From Sindora glabra (lineage: Eukaryota > Streptophyta > Magnoliopsida > Fabales > Fabaceae): a stretch of DNA of 64,000 nucleotides. The stretch's first letter is position 1. Each line of letters starts with the position of its first letter. The stretch lies in assembly GCA_020226215.1 (NCBI GenBank), contig CM035234.1, positions 74,727,135 through 74,791,134 on the forward strand, written 5' to 3'. This document shows, in pieces, positions 60,260 through 64,000 of this stretch. Under the pieces are notes generated by a model that saw nothing but the letters and a program-made list of their open reading frames with translations, searched no databases and was not told the DNA's origin. The translations under genes and the position numbers were made by a program.

Positions 60260-63200
60260 AGTCATTTCAAAGCAAATTATTAGGAAAATTGCAAGTCAAC
60301 TGATTGGAACTAATTATATTGCAAAAGTGAAAAAATGTTCAACTAAAGTATGAAACTAGATTCTCTAGCAAATATTATCGATCTAGTTTGATCTTTCCCT
60401 TCAAAGAAGTCACTCAGCAAATCTTCAAAAGTAGAAGATGAAATGGAAGCATTAAGTTTTAGATAACTTAGTGATCCTAACTAAGTTTAGTGATGTCTTA
60501 CTAGAAATGAATTTGATTTTGAAAATAGTGGTTGATTTGAATTCATATGTAATTTTCCAAAATTATTGGAGAATTAACAACCATTAATAACCTAGAAAAG
60601 CCAAGGACTTTGAGGTTTATCTAGTAAAGAAAATCAAAATCCTAATACCATGTTCAACTTGCATTTTTAGCCTAACTGTTATTTCCTTCTCATCTCTTCT
60701 TCTAAAAAACCTAAAAATATGATCTTAATTTATGAGTCACATTCTATTCTTTCCAAGTAGCAAATATGATACTATCTAGTAGCTTTATAAAAGCCCTAAT
60801 AGCAATTCCATAGACGTGCTTATGAATTAGTAAAACCTTAAACTCACCTTAAAGTATAATACCTTTTCCTAATCAAAGAAGCTAACAAATTAAAACTAAA
60901 TTTTCAAAAATTTCATAATCAATAAATGTTGACAAACAAAAATCCAATGAGAAAAAACTCTCACATAAAAAAAACTACCTTTTCATAAGTTCAACTTATT
61001 AATGAATAGAATTAACTTTCTAAAATTTATATTACCTCGCAAATTATCAAAAATCACAAAATGTGCTAAATTTTATGAGAAATTCCCAAGAATTCAAAAT
61101 TTAAAAAAATGATGAGCTAGATAATTGAAAAACACAAAAGGAGAGAAATAGTAAAAAAAAAACTATGTAATGGGGATAAGAACAAGAACATGTTATCATC
61201 TTAGAATTAAGGATAATTTGAGCTTTCAATCAATGCACTAGATATTAAATAATAGTAAAATGGTACAGAATGGTCGAAAGAGACACGAATTGGATCTTAC
61301 CCTCAAAGTTTTTCAATGAAGCATGAACTAGATTGATAAAAAACGCATCTTTTTTGTCTTTTTTTCTACAAAAACATAAAAAAAATTGGTTCATAGAAGA
61401 GGTGCACAAACTTCAAGCATCGATAAAAATGAAAAAAAGGAAAGTAAATAAAAAATCATAATATTATGTAAAGAGAAAGAAGGACACGATGATTAAAAAA
61501 AGCACAGGCTAATGATATGAAATTGACAATTATAAAGAAAGGAGCAATAAGCCATAAATACTTTGGCTCTACCTCTTCATACACACATAAACTACTTCTA
61601 TAGCCAGTAAGTGCTTGTTAGTTTTAGCCTATATTCTTTTTAGCATCAGTATGTTTTTCAAATCTAGAATTCCTAGTAGTTAAGTCCTTGCACTATTTTG
61701 GTCCCTTTTATGTAAGTAAAGCTTAACTCTACCAAATTGCCATGCATGGTTTTTATAGTTCTTCATGCCTTACTAAAAATTAGGGCATCTAAATTGAAAC
61801 AACAACTAATGTATGCTTATTGGCATGGTTTTTTTTAAGGATTTATAATAGTACCGTAGCATTACAAATTGTACTAATTTCATACCATTTCAAATATCTT
61901 ATTTTTTCAACTTAATAAATCTTATGTGATAGGAAATCAAATTGAAAGAGTTTAGTAAGGTGCTAATTCAATAGAAAATCCTTGAATGAACTTTATTGTT
62001 TATAGATAGAGATTGAAATTTAAAAATGACATTTATTGGAAATTGAAAATGGAGATTATTGTTAATATACTAATTTTAAGATATTTATCCAAGGTGATGA
62101 TTTGCCCAAAAAAAATATTATGCTAGAAAAATAATATATTAGACAAATAGTATTTTTATTTTTTTAAATATAAAAGTCATTATTTGACAAACTATTTTTA
62201 AAATCTATTTTTAAAAATTATAACTTTAAATGTATAACTTAAAAATAAAAGAAAATTTTTGATATTTTTTTATAAAACTTAAGGGAAAAAGAAATGGTGG
62301 ACTTCTGTGAAAATTAAGTCTTACTATCAAATAAATATAATAGAATAGGAGCAGGTTAGTAAAAATAAAAAAAAATTCAAGATGATTATTTGAAATTGGG
62401 TTAATATTTTTAAGGAAAAGAGTCATAATTTATAGAAAATGACTCCTTTAAAATTTTCTTTTAAAAGATATTATTGAAAAATTAACAGTCTTCATGAAAG
62501 AATTTTATAACAAGAGATTGAAGGAATTTTCTAAAAATCTAACCTTTTTATATAAATTTTTTCCTTACTTCTTGTGGTATATAAAAAATATTTTTATTAT
62601 TCATAAAATATAAAAGTCTTAAAATTTTAAAATATAATCTTATGTCAAATAATTAGTAGACGAAATCATGTAAGGTTAACACTTTAAATATGATTGAAAT
62701 GAAATATGTAAATATTAAGAATAAATTGCATGCATAGTATGGTCACATGGGTTATTACAATCCAAGTTCATAAATTATTGGACTTAATTATAGCACTTAG
62801 TAATTATACATAATCAAACTAAGTGAAATGTGGTCTCTATAAGCAACCAGTGAATATAATAAGAACACCTATTATGCAGGAAAAGTGTTTAAAAAATATT
62901 AACTAATAAGTAGTGAGTACAAATACTCAGTAAATTGTTAAGTAAATTCATAAATGTACACATATTTTTGTTTATTACATAAAAGTGCCAAGAGATATGC
63001 AGGTTTCCTTCTTATTACTCTTACCATCCTTATCCTACTCATTGCCATTCTTATCCTACTCATTGCCATTCTTATTCCTCCAAGCTAACTTTATCCTACT
63101 TGTCAATATAAAAAAGGAATCAAGCCATAACTTCCTCATTCATATTTAAATATGATATATGCCTTTTTAGATAATTATAGTGAAGATGACTTTTCAAATT

Positions 63201-63954
63201 TTTAGTACAATTTAGCTTATCCATTTTTAAGAAATTGCAATAAAGACAACCTTTCAAACTTCCAATACTAATTTAGTTTATCAAATAAGTTATCATAGGC
63301 CTTCATTTCATGAGAGGATCAAAATATCATCTTTTTCATAGTTATCATTTATAGCCTTAAATAAAATTCAAGATCATATAGGCTTATCATATTAAATTTT
63401 CAATCTCATTTTGATAATAATAAATTTAAGGCATATAACAATAGTATTCAAAATTATATCCAAACTATTTCAAATGGGCTAACTTTAATAAAATAATATT
63501 TATATATAAATCTATATATGAGTATCATGCATATTTTTTCCTTGTAGGACCATATGACTTCCAAGAAGGTAAAGTAAGGTTAGAAAACATAATTACTTAT
63601 AATAATTTAAGTATGCTTAAAGTTAAATTTTTAGAACAAAAATATTTGTATAGAATTAAAAAGTTGCTTTTCTTATATAGATAAAAATAATATCTTTTTT
63701 CTAAGCCCAACATACTTGAAGCACCTATATTTCCTTTTCTACTTTATAAATCTTTATTTTTTTAGATCGAATTAATACCATAAATAATGCACATATATAT
63801 ATCATCATCCTTATCATCATTATATTATTATTATTATTATTTATTTTTAAGGAGTGACCTACAGTTTCATCAGCCATTTTTTGTATAATTAACCATTCCT
63901 TGAAAGCATGAAAAGGTGCTTATTGAAAGCCACCATTTATAAGATAATTATGAC

Positions 63955-63989
<35 letters not shown>

Positions 63990-64000
63990 GATAGCACCAT
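60260..64000. other. AT-rich intergenic DNA, no gene seen
   Basis: Only short unsupported frames occur. It contains the second copy of the MITE-like repeat (about 62,110-62,290), a 21-bp tandem duplication at 63,029-63,070 (cttatcctactcattgccatt twice), an ATT/ATC run near 63,805-63,843 and a TA run at about 63,958-63,986. Confidence 0.55.

Overview
This window is nuclear DNA from a flowering plant, most likely a woody eudicot. The signs are GT-AG introns in conserved plant genes, a group III WRKY gene, Ty1/copia and Ty3/gypsy retroelements, hAT-, Harbinger- and Helitron-like pieces, and very AT-rich intergenic DNA. The species cannot be named from the sequence alone. No tRNA, rRNA, CRISPR array or bacterial-type operon was seen.

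Layout. Positions 1-2.9 kb hold a complete six-exon CTF7/ECO1 gene (cohesin acetyltransferase), followed closely by a 5'-truncated DUF599 membrane-protein fragment. Positions 9.5-11.2 kb hold a second CTF7/ECO1 copy whose five exons stay open but whose N-terminal PCNA-binding exon is missing. Positions 11.9-19.5 kb hold a decayed symplekin (ESP4/PTA1-type) C-terminal fragment. It is preceded by a non-autonomous hAT element with an 8-bp target duplication, and split by a very young intact copia retrotransposon with identical 121-bp LTRs, a perfect 5-bp target duplication and an uninterrupted Gag-Pol ORF. Positions 23.3-24.1 kb carry an unidentified exon-like fragment. Positions 26.0-27.4 kb hold an intact two-exon DUF599 gene. 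Positions 27.4-45 kb are AT-rich and repeat-derived: MITE-like copies, a decayed minisatellite, a Helitron-like 3' end, a Ty3/gypsy integrase relic and a Harbinger-like element. Positions 45.2-46.9 kb on the minus strand hold a three-exon group III WRKY gene with TGACGTCA and W-box motifs upstream. Positions 48.3-48.8 kb are a MITE-like inverted repeat. Positions 52.2-60.3 kb are two decayed copia elements, the second containing a probable nested 1.6-kb solo LTR. The remainder to 64 kb is AT-rich with no gene seen.

How the parts relate. The order CTF7 then DUF599 occurs twice: compactly at 0.1-2.9 kb and spread out at 9.5-27.4 kb. The junction at about 2,525 joins CTF7 downstream DNA directly to the middle of DUF599 exon 2. 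The simplest reading is a tandem duplication of a CTF7-symplekin fragment-DUF599 block, followed by a large internal deletion in the left copy and loss of the first CTF7 exon in the right copy. The genes with intact reading frames are CTF7 copy 1, CTF7 copy 2 (N-truncated), DUF599 (26.0-27.4 kb), WRKY and the copia Gag-Pol. Whether each is expressed cannot be judged from sequence.
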